DNA of 64,000 nucleotides, from contig CM035233.1 of NCBI GenBank assembly GCA_020226215.1, positions 12,152,001 to 12,216,000 of the forward strand, in the 5' to 3' direction. Under the pieces are notes generated by a model. It was not told where the DNA came from, did not search any database, and was given only the letters and a program-made list of their open reading frames with translations. Positions 37,217-50,290 of this stretch are shown piece by piece (the first letter of the stretch is position 1; each line of letters starts with the position of its first letter). A program made the position numbers and the translations under genes. The stretch comes from Sindora glabra. Taxonomy: Eukaryota > Streptophyta > Magnoliopsida > Fabales > Fabaceae.

Positions 37217-39077
37217 ATGACCTATCTTCTTCCTGCGCTTGCTCTCACTATCTTCTTCTTCTACTACCTTCTGCAAAAGCACAGAACCAAGAAAATTACA
37301 GCCGTGCCACCCGGTCCCCGTGGTCTTCCTCTAATCGGCAACTTGCATCAGCTTGATAACTCAGATCTACATCGCTATCTATGGCAACTCTCCAAGAAAT
37401 ACGGCCCACTCATTTCATTGCGTCTTGGTTTTGTCCCAACAGTAGTTGTTTCCTCTGCAAAAATGGCCGAGCAGTTCCTCAAAACCCACGACCGCGTATT
37501 TGCCGGCCGACCATCTATGCTCGGCCAACAGAAACTTTCCTATGATGGGATAGACTTGGTTTTTACTCAGTATGGTGATTACTGGAGAGAAATTAGAAAG
37601 CTCTGTGTGATGCATCTCTTTAATCCTAAGCGTGTTCAATCGTTTCGTCCGACCCGTGAAGATGAGGTTTCGTTGATGCTAAGGAAAATATCACAATCAG
37701 CTTTGTCTGGTACGGTTGTTAATTTGAGTGAGATGGTGATGTCTTTCACAAGCAGTTTAATTTGTAGAGTTGCTTTTGGGAAGAGATATGAAGATGAAGG
37801 AAATGAAAGAAGTAAGTTTCATGGGCTCCTTAGTGAAGCACAGAACATGATGGCAACGTTTTTTATCTCAGATTATTTTCCTTTCATGGGATGGGTTGAT
37901 AGATTCAGAGGTTTATTATGGCGGCTAGAAAAGAACTTCAAGGATTCCGATGGTTTCTATCAAGAAATCATCAACGATCACATCCATCAAAACAGATCCA
38001 AAGCCGATCACGAGGATTTCATTGATATTTGTCTCAGATTAATGAAGGATAGTTCTTTTCCATATGAACTCACTTGGGATCACATCAAGGCCATTCTCAT
38101 GGTAAACACGAATATTCTTTTCCATCATCAATGAGGAATAGTTCTTTTAATATGTGCAAATTTAATTTCTTATTAAATAGATAGTCCCTTCTTAATTAAC
38201 ATTAGTTGGTATATTTAGCATTCTCAACTCAATCAAAAAATTATGTAATAGAAATAGAATTATTTATATATTTGTAAGTAAAAGCGGTGAATTAAATAAA
38301 AAATTTATTGATTCTCCCATAATGTTTGTTTACTATTTTCAATTCTGATTGCCGAATAAGACAATTTTCTTAGAACCTCTATGTTCTGATTTTTTTCAAC
38401 AATTTAATATTGTTTAGTATTCGTACATAAATTAATAAATTAATATTAACGACAATGACATACAGAATGTATTCATAGCCGGAACAGATACGGGAGCAGC
38501 AGCACTTGTTTGGACTATGACGATGTTGATAAAGAATCCAAGAGTGATGCATAAAGTTCAAATGGAAATCCTAATTCAAAACAAAGGAAATGATTTCATA
38601 AATGAAGATGATGTTCAAAGGCTTCCTTATCTAAAGGCAGTGGTCAAGGAAACGCTGAGACTGTACCCTCCAGCACCACTAATGGTTCCAAGAGAATCAA
38701 CAGACAGTTGTGAGATACAAGACTACAGGATTAAAGCTAAAACTGTGGTGTATTTTAATGCGTGGGCTATTGGAAGGGACCCTGAGGTTTGGGATGACCC
38801 AGAAGAATTTTATCCGGAGAGATTTATGAATAGCTCAGTGGACTTCAAGGGACAAGATTTTGGGCTAATTCCGTTTGGCGCCGGCCGGAGGATTTGCCCC
38901 GGAATGCATATGGCGGTGGCGGCAGTGGAGCTTGCACTAGCCAATCTTCTTAGCTCTTTTGATTGGGAGTTGCCAACGGGGACGAATATCGAAGACCTAG
39001 ATACTGAAGTTATACCAGGAATTACAATGCACAAGAAGAATGCTCTTTGCCTCATGGCCAAGATGAAGACTCATTAA
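37217..39077 (+). CDS. Cytochrome P450, CYP71 clan (CYP83/CYP71-like), two exons
   Basis: Haem-thiolate mono-oxygenase of the ER membrane that would use O2 and electrons from P450 reductase; the substrate cannot be told. Exon 1 is 37217-38101 and exon 2 is 38466-39077, split by a 364-bp phase-0 GT..AG intron between ILM and NVFIAGTDT, the usual A-type P450 position. The product is 498 residues, normal for the family. Visible parts: N-terminal anchor (residues 3-19), PPGPRG hinge (31-36), C-helix WREIRK, I-helix AGTDT (300-304, oxygen-activating Thr304), ExxR as KETLR (Glu357, Arg360), PERF (412-415), and FGAGRRICPG (432-441) with haem ligand Cys439. The end GITMHKKNALCL and GLIPFGAGRR resemble CYP83B1-type enzymes. 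No stop or frameshift is seen. The ATG is preceded by a plausible TATA box. No P450 neighbour is present. A canonical AATAAA was not found just downstream. Confidence 0.93.
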
Positions 39078-39754
39078 AATCAATATTCTCTTGTGCAGTG
39101 ATGCCAATGAGATTCTCTACGGCTTGTATCATGGATCTAAAATGCGGTTACAGTAAAGTTGGAACATCGTTAAACTATGAAAAACACTTTTAATGTTACA
39201 TTTTTATTTGGCCCCCGTGTCAAGAATTTGTATTCTGCAATTATGCCCGGTGGTTGTGATTGTGGTTGTGGTTGATTGGCATTGATTTTTTCAATGCAAA
39301 TGGCAAATTTCAATTTAATTAATACGGAATCCTAAATTTGGCCACAAATCTGGAATGACGTGCGTTATATATAAGACGACTGCACAGGACGAAAATGTGA
39401 CACAAATCTGAAATCTTGTGGTCGTTGTTGGGATTTTATTTATTTCTTTTTGTTTCAGAAGCACATAAAATATATTTGAAATTCTTTCCAACAACTTAAA
39501 ATAAATCTGAATTTGCCTTGTTTCATTTTTGCTAATGTGTGCGCTAGTTTAACTAATTATGTGAATTGAATTAATATCATTTTCACTTCTTTTGATTATA
39601 AATTCAAATTCATCTCAACTCAACCGACATGAAATAGGATTTAGGAACCTTTTGCTTAAATTATTTTTATACAACTAAGGTAAATATGCTGGGAAGGATT
39701 TTCGATTGGCTATGATGCATGTTGCTATAATTCAATATTAAAAAAAAATCAGCA

Positions 39755-39789
<35 letters not shown>

Positions 39790-40049
39790 ATGTGGTTCAA
39801 TTTTTAACTTACTATACAAATGAATATGAGAAACAAATATACTAAAAGATTATCAAATATTTGATCACTTTCAAATTCATATCTCAAATAATATATTCAA
39901 AATATCTCACAATTTTCTTCTAACTAATATTATATATTTTCACAAATTGTATATCACTCTTCGCTCTCAATATAAATAATTTTACTAAAAAAAATAATAG
40001 CGAATTATGGATATTAAATAGTCACCTAGGGAGGCTCCATGTATAAACT
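39078..40049. other. P450 3' flank, no gene
   Basis: 3' UTR and intergenic sequence. T/G-rich text at 39180-39290 (GTGGTTGTGATTGTGGTTGT) may serve as a far-upstream polyadenylation element. A TA run lies at about 39759-39786. No other gene. Confidence 0.45.
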
Positions 40050-40750
40050 CTCACCTCAATGTTATCAATAAATTATTTATATAAAATATAATATATTTAT
40101 AGGATAAGAATTAGATAAAGGAATTCTAAATTAAATATAAGAATAATTTAAAATAAGAAATAATTTGAAATTGATAATAAATATAATTTAAATATAAAAA
40201 TAATTTCTTATTAAAAAAATACCAATCATTAAAATTTAGGTTAAATTCTAATAACATATATAAATTTGAGAACCACAAAAAGTAAAGCGAGGCTATATAT
40301 CCTAAAAATTTCATTTAGGAATTCGTGAAGGAGGATAGATAGCAAAATATATAAATTCCGGAGGTTTCACAATTTTTGTGGGGAAGAAGTATTGGACAAA
40401 GACGTGAGCTTGTTTCTCGTGCAGGCGCAGATAGGCCCAAGACTAGGATGCCGCGGGGACCTACAAAGAGACACTTCACAACTCTTCTGATTCCAAAGGG
40501 CCGAATGTACTGGTTCAATTCCAAATTCGCGACTTGACTCGACCGCCATCAACTAGATCTTGTGAGAGCACCGCGAGATGAGAGGTGTGGATTTTAACTA
40601 TCAAATCTTGTTTTATTGTCATGATCAAACTCAAAATCATCAATTTTTTCTAATTAATTATATGATTATAAGTGATATTTTATTCCAACTATTAATATAA
40701 AATTTATTTTTTTTATCATTTTTTATAAAAACTTGTTTAGTATAATGATG
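40050..40750. repeat. Dispersed long repeat, uninterrupted copy
   Basis: This segment matches 52800-53230 followed by 63798-64000 in the same orientation. Anchors in order: CACCTCAATGTTA, AAATTGATAA, AAAAATTTCATTTAGGAATT, TTTTTGTGGGGAAG, TATTGGACAAAGACGTGA, GATTCCAAAGGG, AATTCCAAAT, CCATCAA, ATCTTGTGAGAGCACCGCGA, GATGAGAGGTGTGG, TTTTAACTATCAAAT, TATTGTCATGAT and AATTATATGATTATAAGTGA. The 40300-40600 core is the GC-richest part. No coding frame matches a known family. It could be an LTR, a low-copy element or part of a segmental duplication; the second copy runs off the window, so the right end is open. Confidence 0.8.
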
Positions 40751-43404
40751 AAAATAATTAATTGTTGAAAATTTTGATTTCAATAATTGACTTTGGTTTT
40801 ATGTTCAGTGTCATTGGTTAATAATTAATTATACGTAATTTATTTTGGATGGTGTATAAAGTAATTATTTTTTAATATTAAATTACTAAAAAAAATAATG
40901 AAATACACATGATTAATATCAAAATCACAAGTTTTCTAATCTTTTAAATATTATTGTTTATAAGAGAAAATATATATTTAATATATATATATATAATATA
41001 TATATCCTTAGTTTAAATAAATAATATATATTATTTAATTTATGTATATTCTTATTTAGTATCTATTCTCATTTATTCAAATTATTTTCAAAAATAAGAA
41101 ATTTAATTTTTTATAATTAAAATGGGATTCAAATTCATCTTCATATTCACTAATTTATATAAATTTTAGATAATTAAATTATAAAAACTTGAAAATCATT
41201 CATAGCCTTAAAATAAAAAATGAGCTAGAATAAGTATAAAATTTATAATTTATAAAGAAATGGTAGCAAATGTAAAGGAATAAAAACATAGGTTTAGTAT
41301 GGATATAAAATTTATTAAAATTTCTCATTCTATATTTGTGATTAGAAAATAAGTTACTTAGAACAACTTATTTTCTAATTGAAATTATTATCTATAATTA
41401 ATAATTTAAAACTTTAAGAAAATATAAGTAAATATTCTTAAAAACATAATAATTAATTATTTTATCTTTTAAGCTTAATGTCAAATAAATAGTAATGGCA
41501 TGTTTGGAAGTTAAAAGGGGACACAACTAGAGATTGATGATTTATATTAGTTGATAGATATTAGTTTACAACAAAATCGATGTTTATTATTTTGACATGG
41601 TAACTTTTGTGAAATTACACTAAAACTTAAGAGGATGGACAAGAAAACAATTGACATCCAAACCTTGCTTGGTATCTTATAATATCAATTTTATACTTAA
41701 CTATTATCTAAAATGCATCTTGAAAGCTTTATTGAAAACTACAAGAGCATAGGACATCAATGTTAACTAATAGCTATTTTCGAAATGGCATTTCAAGAGT
41801 CTCATGAAACATAGGACATCGGTTCTAGTTAGTAGCGATCATCTAAAGTCATTTAAGGAGTCATGTTAGAAACCACAGAATTATATGACATCAATTTTGT
41901 TTAGTAATTGATGTTTATTTTTTTTTATAAATATTCACTCTAACTTTATTTTTCCATGTGAACCCTTTTAATATCTCTCCAATACGTTTTTGAGTATGAT
42001 GACTTTGGCTTTTGATCTCTCGCTCCACTTTCATTGAAAGAGTGTACAATGGAAGATCCTTAACTTTCATTTCTCTCCTATTATATACTATCTCATTTTT
42101 CATGGAGTAAAAGTGGAATAGAAAAGTTGTTGAACTTTCACTCCACTTTCATCAAGAAAGTATACAACGGGAGAATCTTAACTTTTGATTCTTTCTCGTG
42201 ATATACACTTTCATTTCCTATAGAGTACACAAATAGGAGAAATTTAAGCAATAATATTGGAGTTTGCATCAAGGACGAAGATTTTTATATATAATAATTT
42301 TTCCATTATTTCGATGTATTTCTATGTAGACATATAGTTTTTGTTTATTGATGATTTAGTATAATTATTTTGTATAATTTTGTAGAGATAAGCTTTACTT
42401 ATTTGTTTGTACTTTCATTATGAATAAAGTAATGACAATTAAAATTTTCTTAGTTTGTAGAATTGTTTCTCTTTACTCATCTTTATGTTATTTTTACTTA
42501 AAATTGTATAATAGGTATTTGAATTACATAAATTAACAAAGATGAGACATTGGTTCAAAAATAAATTTCATTTCATATTTTGGTTGTTTATATATAAAAA
42601 ATTTGTAAGAAATGGCAAACATAAAAATGTTAATTTTGGGTTTAACCGATATCTAATATAATGGCATTTTCTTAAAAAATATAAGGATATCTAAATGAAT
42701 ATCATTTATGAAGAAATTTAAATGTATGAAATTGAACACATCTAAATCAATGAATTTATGAAGAAGTAAATGAAAGAAACTAAAAAAATCTAAATGATAA
42801 ATTTATGAAGAAGTTTAAATGAGAGAAATTGAAGAAGTCTAAATAATGAATTTATAAAGAAGTTTAAATGAATGAAACTAAAGAAGTTGAAATGAATGGA
42901 ATTAAAGATTACTTCATCAATAACATATAGAGAATTTATAATATTAGGTGCTTGCGGTAACCATCATGTAAATCTAATAATTCAACAATGGGAAATTACA
43001 ATGTCAATTTTTTATGGACACTATTGTGTAAGTCCATTTTAATTATTATGATTGTTCATCAATAGTTTACACATCATTTTAATATTTAATAAGTTCATTT
43101 TAATCATTGTGACTGTTTATCAATAGTTTACACATTATTTTAATACATAACTAGTATCTTAAATAATTACAACCATATATATGGCCAAATATATGATGTT
43201 AATTTCTAATTAATAATCAACATCTAATTATTTTGCTCTTAGCCTATAAATAACGCTTTCTAAAAATTCTATGATCTTTCAAGATAAATCTCCTTCCATA
43301 AAAAAAAGGAGTTTTTGAGTTAGAGGGTATAGATCTCGGTATTTGACATTCCATGACCATTTGGAAGGTTCAGAAAATTTTTAGAGTTTTTTACAAAGAC
43401 TAGT
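40751..43404. other. AT-rich sequence with sub-terminal-type repeats, no gene
   Basis: No coding region is seen. At 41660-41900 three diverged copies of an about 80-bp unit contain CATAGGACATC(A/G) preceded by a GAAA(C/A)(T/C)AC-like phrase and followed by TTAGTAG/TTAACTAATAGC-like text. Such clustered units are typical of sub-terminal regions of CACTA or similar DNA transposons, but no terminal CACTA end was found here. Confidence 0.4.
42690..42905. repeat. About 50-bp tandem repeat, four copies
   Basis: ATTTATGAAGAAGTTTAAAT, then GA(A/G)(A/T)GAAA(T/C)T(G/A)AA, then AT(C/A)TAAAT(G/A)ATGA recurs at about 42706, 42757, 42804 and 42852, with one short unit lacking the TTTAA. Not coding. Confidence 0.65.
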
Positions 43405-44397
43405 CACTACAACAATTGCACTCTACTACAATGACCAGAATTTGATCATCTATGTAGGATTTTTGAACTTTTTTTCTAAAAAATTTGTAAAAGAATAGTT
43501 ATACTAACCACATTGTCATCTTGATAAGTAACTTGGAATTTGATCACCAACAACTAGCAAGAAGTTTTTAATGTAGGCTATACATATAATAATGTTGTCA
43601 ACATAGTTTTTTTATAAAAAAAATTCAAAAAGTTATACAAATAATTTGTCATTAGGATAACCCACCTAGAAAAATGCCTACACATAACTAGTGAGAATCC
43701 CATCAGGCAAGCTATACAGAAGACATATTGTCTATGTAGCTTTTTAATTTTAAAAATTGAATAATTACACAGACAACAAAGTCATCTAGATAGCTTGCAT
43801 TTAGTTCAAAAGATGCATGTGTCCTCCATTGATGCTACACGAACAAATAAAAAAAATCCTATATTGATGATTGAATTTTTTGTTGTCTATATAGGTTTCT
43901 ACCTTTAAGTTCCATTCTAATGCCATTTTCCTCACTCCTACACACTGGAGCTTCGAATTGAGAGAGAAAAAACCTTTCTAAGATAAGTTTCTTCCACTAT
44001 TCTTTATTATTTTTATTACATTTTCATTCTCTTGTACATTTTCTTACTATTATTTTGTAAAATACCAAGAATTTGTTATTGTTACTTGGTTGATATTTGT
44101 GTTTTCTACCTTACTTGTTCCATTGAGGTAAGTTAAAAAAACTTGTAGAATTTTTTCTGAGCAAACCATTTATGGATTTATTAATATGAGGTGCATTTAT
44201 TTAGTTTGATATATTTATTGCTTTAAATTGATAATGATATTGATTTAGTATATGAGTATGAATTTCTTTTAAAGCATAGTTATGTTGGTTGGTAAAATTG
44301 TATCTTTGTAGAATTTGTTCTGTGTATTATTTCAAATATCTAGTAAGTATGATATAAGATGGGAGGATGAATAAAATTTGTAACAATTTAATGTTAG

Positions 44398-45300
44398 AAA
44401 TAAATTTAAATAATTTTATTAAATTGTTAAATTGTATAAAAAAATCAAAATAATCAAATAATGATGAGCATACATTTTAAAAAATTAAAGTAATTAAAAT
44501 GTAAAATTTTTTATGATGTGAAATATTTAATATTTTAAAATACTAAATAAATAGGTTATGGAAATATTTAAAAGATTAAATAATAAAAATATTAAGTAAT
44601 TGAGAAACACATTTTATTAAATAGTAAAGGAGAAAAAATTCATAATAAACACATTTTAGAAATAATTTAAGTAATTTTATTAAATTGTTAAAAAATGTAG
44701 AAAATCAAAGTAATCAAATAATGGTTACACATAAATTTTGAAAACTAAAGTAACCAAAATGTAAAGTTGTTGACAACATGAAATATACAATAATTTAAGT
44801 AATAATTTCAAATATTGAATCAATAAGTAATGCCAATATTTAAAATTTTAAACAATAAAAATATTAAATAATTAATAAACGTGTTGTACTAAATAGTAAG
44901 GGAGAAAAAAATTCATAATAAACACATTTGGAAGTATTTTAAATAATTTTATTAAATTGTTAAAATATGTAGAAAGTCAAAATAACTAAATAATGGTAGC
45001 ACATAAATTTTGAAAATAAAAGTAGTCAAAGTGTAAATGTTTTAAGGATGTGAAATATATAATAATTTAAGTAATAATTTAAAATACTAAATAAATAAGT
45101 AATGTTAATATTTAAAAACAAATAATTAATCTAATTGAAAAATGTGTAGTACTAAAATAGAAAGGAGAATAAAATTCATTGTATTGCATAAATAAGTGAT
45201 TTGTATAATTTTATTAAATTGTTAAATTATATAAAAAAAAGTAATCAATGAATGATGAAATTTATGGAAAATAAATTTTGAATTACAATTTATTTAAAGT
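44398..45300. repeat. About 265-bp tandem repeat, 3.3 copies, inside the CACTA element
   Basis: The anchor ATTTTATTAAATTGTTAA occurs at about 44413, 44673, 44945 and 45207 (periods 260, 272, 262). Between anchors the same order of phrases is kept: ATCAAA(A/G)TAA(T/C)(C/T)AAATAATG, TGTGAAATATA(T/C)AAT, ACTAAATAAATA, AATAGTAAAGGAGAAAAAA and TTCATAATAAACACATTT. Highly AT-rich and non-coding. Confidence 0.75.
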
Positions 45301-46857
45301 ACTCAATTTAAGATGGAGGAAGGATAAAATAATAAAATATATATTTCAAATATCAATATAACAAAAATATAAAAATTAAATATTAATTATTTGTTAATTT
45401 AATGAACAAGAGTGAATTACTTAAGCAAAGTAATGTAAGGGAAAAGTCATTATTGTCAACAAGCTATTATTAGTCTTAAGTAAATTATGAATATTAAGAG
45501 TTATGAATATTAAGAGTTATGAAGGATAGCAAAATTTATCCTATGTAAATGAGTATAAAAAATGAGTTTATTGTATAGTTAAAAATTATTGTATTTGAAA
45601 TTAAAATACACTTGCACTGTAATTTTATACCTGTTCAAAATTGGTTGGTCTTTATAAATGAACCAACCATTTAATTATCATATAAATTAAGATAATTTGG
45701 AATATGTCATTTAGTTATTGTTGCTAACTTATCTATTTATCATTTCATATTGTAGAAATTTCTTAGCACTTCATTGCTGATCGAGTGTCTACTATATTGA
45801 TGTATAGCTTGCATACTTAGAGAACTATACGGAGATGCCATTGAAATTTCTTCATTTAAGAAACGTATTATAGATAAGTTGAGACAATAACTATAAGAAT
45901 ATCTCAAACAGGATAGGATTTTAACCTTTAGAGTTAGAGTGATACAGTATATTTAAAGTACATGACAAACATGCATATAAAATTGAAGTTTACAACATCT
46001 TGTCATGTTGTTGGCTAACTATACTATATCTATTGATATAAATTGCATAACTTTGCAAGATTGCCTATTCAATAAGCATTGGAATGGTACATTGACATTT
46101 GTTAAGAGAGCTAGAAACTTTGTCAATGGTAAAGGATTGATGAGATGTCCATATAAGAAGTGAATAAATTTATTATATCAAAGATTGAAGACCATAAAGG
46201 CATACTTAATAAACAATGAATTTAACCTATTATACATAAATTGCATCTATCATAATGTATGAGCTTTTAAAGTCTAATAATGATGGTGAAATTGATGATA
46301 ATGAAGATGACCCTGCTACTTTTAGTAGAGTGACTCAAATTAGGGCTTAGACTTTTTAGCTTTTTACATCATAACTGTGTAGGGGTACAATAGGATATTT
46401 TATGTTAATTTTATTTATATTGTGTTGTTAAAACTATGTCAAACACATGTCTTTAATAATGATTACCATGTTACTTGATAACCATGACTAATGTTATGTC
46501 ACACCATCATGGAGGAGACGATGGAGGCAACCCACCACGTGACCCTACTCGCATTCCTTCATAGGATGAGACAAGTAATATAACTTCTATTATATTATTC
46601 ATTTCACATTCCCTTGTATTATATTATTTAGTTATATCATACGATCATGTAGGAGATGATGGAAGCGATCCACCATGTAACCCCACTTGCATTCCCTTGT
46701 AATGCAAGACAAGTAATATGGCTTGTATTATATTATTCATTTCATATTTATTTCCTATAAATACATGTAATTAATATTATGTTATATTTGAAAGCTATCT
46801 TGACTCAATAGGCTCGCAACAAGGGAAAGTTTTTGGGCTTTCACATAAAAAATTTAG

Positions 46858-47540
46858 AAAGCTAACACTAAACCGTTATTGATCTATTTTGATAAGATAA
46901 GTACTTGGTATGTAGTGGGTCAAATCTCTAGCCATTTCACATGTAACATAGGTATGCTAGTTAGAGAGCATTGTGATCCCTTCCACAAGAATTGGAGGAA
47001 GGTACTTAAAGAACAAAGGTAAGGTTACACATTGTGCAGGAAGTCTATATAAATATCATTCATCATATTTTCCTAATTATTTTATATTTGATATAAAACT
47101 TATTTGACATAGTAATCATATGATAGTTACATGTCTTTCAATGCAATCCCATTTTGAGTTTGTGGATGTTTTCCTTTAAGAAAAATGCGTAGTCATCACC
47201 AGTATCTAGTAGATGGTAACTAATCAATATTGAGATTAAAAGTTAAACCTCTTTAAGAATTTCTTGGAGTAAAAGGGGCATGAGGATGTTCATAACTTTC
47301 ATAATGCAAGATGAGCGATTCTCTCAAATATACCAACTGATCATTAGGATAGGTTATACATTTACTTTGATATTAAGGAGTATAAGGTAATGATAAAGTT
47401 AAAAATATAGGTCATTATTTTTAAATCTCAATTATTCACCTTATGATTGTAAATATTTTGATTTGAATTTGTAGGAGTTGTCTAAAAGAAATGCAAATAA
47501 TAGATTAAAGAAAGTGTACAATTACTACAAATCAAAGTTT
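46858..47540 (+). pseudogene. Eroded CACTA transposase fragment (Ptta/En/Spm type)
   Basis: A plus-strand frame from 46858 to a stop near 47020 reads KPLLIYFDK, STWYVVGQISSHFTCNIG and VREHCDPFHKNWRKVLKEQR, which fits the plant Ptta/En/Spm transposase pattern (L.I.F.., VG....F...IG..VR...P....W..V). A later scrap near 47475-47540 reads ELSKRNANNRLKKVYNYYKSK, like the S..N..NR....Y segment of the same family. Everything between is broken by stops. The position inside a CACTA element agrees. The call rests on pattern memory, not on a search. Confidence 0.5.
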
Positions 47541-49067
47541 ATTATGGTGCACTAACATAGCAAGGTATTTTAGGTTAAGAATCCTAAAATTTATTTCTAT
47601 AAAATTTTTTACAAATATTGTATAACTTAATTTAAAATTAGCATAAAGAAATAAGGATATAAGTGAATTGTAGCTGGTGAAGGAGAATTTTTATGACTAT
47701 TATACATATCATATAGGAGAATGGGTGTATTTAGATGCGTAGGTTATTTATATAGGTAATTCTTGTTTCATAATTTTAAATATCTTATGAAAAACTTTTT
47801 ACTTATACTATGTGATTTTGGTTAAAAAAATCAAGGCCAAATGTTGGATTTAGTCATCTAATGATTTTTGCAATCTAGTACATCATCTAATGGCTCTTTA
47901 GTAATCCGATACTCATTGATGAGCTTGGCATTATTGATGAGGTTCTAAGCTTTCATTAAGGGCACAAGAAGGTGCTTGGTCATGTACTTGTGAAGATGTC
48001 ATATGCCACCCCTAACACTTACTTATTTACTATAGCATTTCTTTTAAGGCAATAACGGGATGCAGGATAGGAGGAGGATATGTAGACCTACATTTTCCAG
48101 AGGTAGTAGACCATATATGCACAACAATAACATATATTCTATTAGGAGTAGTTACACCAATAAACTTAAAAAGACCTGGATTCACTATACAAGGCTTTCT
48201 ATGATAGATTTGGGCTTAATGATCTTTATCTTGCACTACTTTCTCATTTGTAGTTAGACTTTCTTGCACCAATAGTATCGACTAGATTTGTTTCACAGTT
48301 GCCCCCACCCCAACCCTAACCTTCACTTTTTTCCCACCCTACACATTTGCCTCTCGATGATGCTAATGTTGAAGATGACATCAATGATTATCTAATGTAG
48401 TGACTTTTTATATTATGCATAGACTTCTTATTAGCTATTTCATATTGTTATGATAATTTGTTATTATATATTATTCAATATTTTACTTATATATTTTAAT
48501 TCTATCTAATTTATTATTGTCATTAATATAATAATAATTTCTAAATTATTAATAATTAAAAAAATTAGGAGTATTGTCAATTTATTGGATAATGCTTGCT
48601 ATTGAAAATAATTCCTAAAAATATATATATATATAATTAAAAAAATCTTTACATGAAGATATTAGGCATCTTAATATATTTTTGCAAAAAATAAAAATAA
48701 AAATAGCTCTGTACCATCAATATTATCATATGCATAAGTGTTTTAAAAAAATTTTAAAAAAATCTAGCTCTATATTAACAACATTGTCATATATATAGGT
48801 GTTTTTTAAAAAATTAAAAAAATACAGCTTTATATTGATGATATTGTCGTCTATATATATTCACATTTATATTGACAACATGTTATCTATAAAAAGCTAT
48901 GTCATATGGCCTATGATGATTAATATAGTGACAACAAGTGTTGTTTGTCTAGGTGGGTATAGGCACAAGTTTAGACTGACAATGTGTCATTAAGAGCACT
49001 TTATACCAATAACTAATTGAGCTATATCAACAACTTTTGTCATTTGCATAGCCTTTTTTTTGTAGTG

Positions 49068-49744
49068 TGCATTCATATCTTGGAAGGAACCCTAAGAAAT
49101 TTTTGAATTTTTTTCAATAGTCAAGGTAACGTTAATATTATTATCTACATCATTCATTTTAAAAGTCTTTTCTATTGACTGATTCCAAAAACTAGTCTTT
49201 TTAAAAGGTTCTAAAGTTGATGTAAGTTCCTTCCAAGAACTTTTATCCACACTTTAGCCACAAACATAGGAATTTTACAAAGCAATTATAAGGACTTTGA
49301 ATAAGAATCCTTTCAAATTTTTTGTAAAATATTTTTGTTGATTGTTGAAGTGCGGACGTACATCCTTTAATTGAAGGAATTTAGGAAAATTTCAATTCCT
49401 TTTTAGTATCGAATACTACAATCTACACATTTCACTCCAATCTCAAAAGTCATTTATTATGCTCATGGTCATTGTATCAAATCACAATTATCTTCTACAC
49501 CTAAATAGATTGTCATATGCATATCAATGCTTTGATGTGATTATCATAATTATAAGATTTGGAGCATTTCTAATTACATAGCATTGATGGTGTGTTATCC
49601 TCTTTTTGACATTAAGGCATTTAATTTTTCCATTAACTATAAGTTTTTGACACTTCTTATGCTTTAATGTGAAAATTGACAAGTTATTTTTTTATATGTT
49701 ATGTCAAATTTTGATAAACATAAAGTAAGAAGCATGCCTATTTT
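49068..49744. other. Spacer between CACTA element and MITE
   Basis: No gene. The first 60 bases (CATTCATATCTTGGAAGGAA, then AGAAATTTTTGAATTTTTTTC) resemble the 60 bases just left of the CACTA element (CATTCCATGACCATTTGGAA, then AGAAAATTTTTAGAGTTTTT). Confidence 0.4.
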
Positions 49745-50290
49745 TAGGGGTGATCATCGGTCGGTTAAGGACGGTTAAGGTTATTTTTTAAACCAACCGA
49801 TCTTAATTGAAATATATTTTTTTTTCAATTGACTGAAATCGATTACATATCTTTAACCGAATTTAATCGAAATTTTGATTTTGGTTAGTTAAATTCGGTT
49901 TAGAGCGGTTTAAAATTTTGAATTTTTTTTCAAAAATGCCTAAATAAATTGATTTAGATGTTAAAATTAATTTATAAACAATATTAATACCATAATTCCA
50001 TTAATATAACTATAATAAAAAGTAATTAAGTACTAAATTATAAAAATAATCAATAAAATTTTAAATATGAATTTTTTTAAAAAAATTAATATAAATTTCG
50101 ATTAATGTTGGTTAAATTCAGTTAATTGCAGTTGAGAATTTTCACCCGAAATTAATTGACTACTTAAAAATTATAAATTTTTTCTTCTGATTTTAACCAA
50201 TAGTGATATATTAACCGCTCTTAACTAACTAACTAACTTCAAGTTCGGTCAGTCGGTTAAGAACGAGTTAGAAATTTTTGATCACCCCTA
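49745..50290. mobile_element. 546-bp MITE with 12-bp TIRs and 7-bp target duplication
   Basis: Ends are TAGGGGTGATCA and TGATCACCCCTA, perfect inverse copies. Both sides are flanked by CTATTTT (49738-49744 and 50291-50297), a perfect direct repeat. Interior near the ends has GGTCGGTTAAGGACGG and, on the other side, TTCGGTCAGTCGGTTAAGAA, again inverse-type sub-terminal similarity. No coding frame. End sequence resembles non-autonomous hAT-type repeats, though these usually make 8-bp duplications. Confidence 0.85.

Larger units (their letters stand above)
43405..49067. mobile_element. CACTA (En/Spm-type) DNA transposon
   Basis: The left end is CACTACAACAATTGCACTC (from 43405) and the right end is CTTTTTTTTGTAGTG (to 49067), i.e. 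CACTACAAAAAAAAGG when inverted. This is the standard CACTA terminus. Sub-terminal repeats are present on both sides: a TGACAACATTGTCATATATA-like unit occurs several times at 48700-48910, and ACAGACAACAAAGTCATCTAG-like units at 43640-43800. The interior holds an eroded transposase-type fragment (46858-47540) and a 265-bp tandem array. The 3-bp flanks (AGT left, TGC right) do not match, so either the target duplication has mutated or the ends belong to two copies. Length 5.66 kb. Confidence 0.7.
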
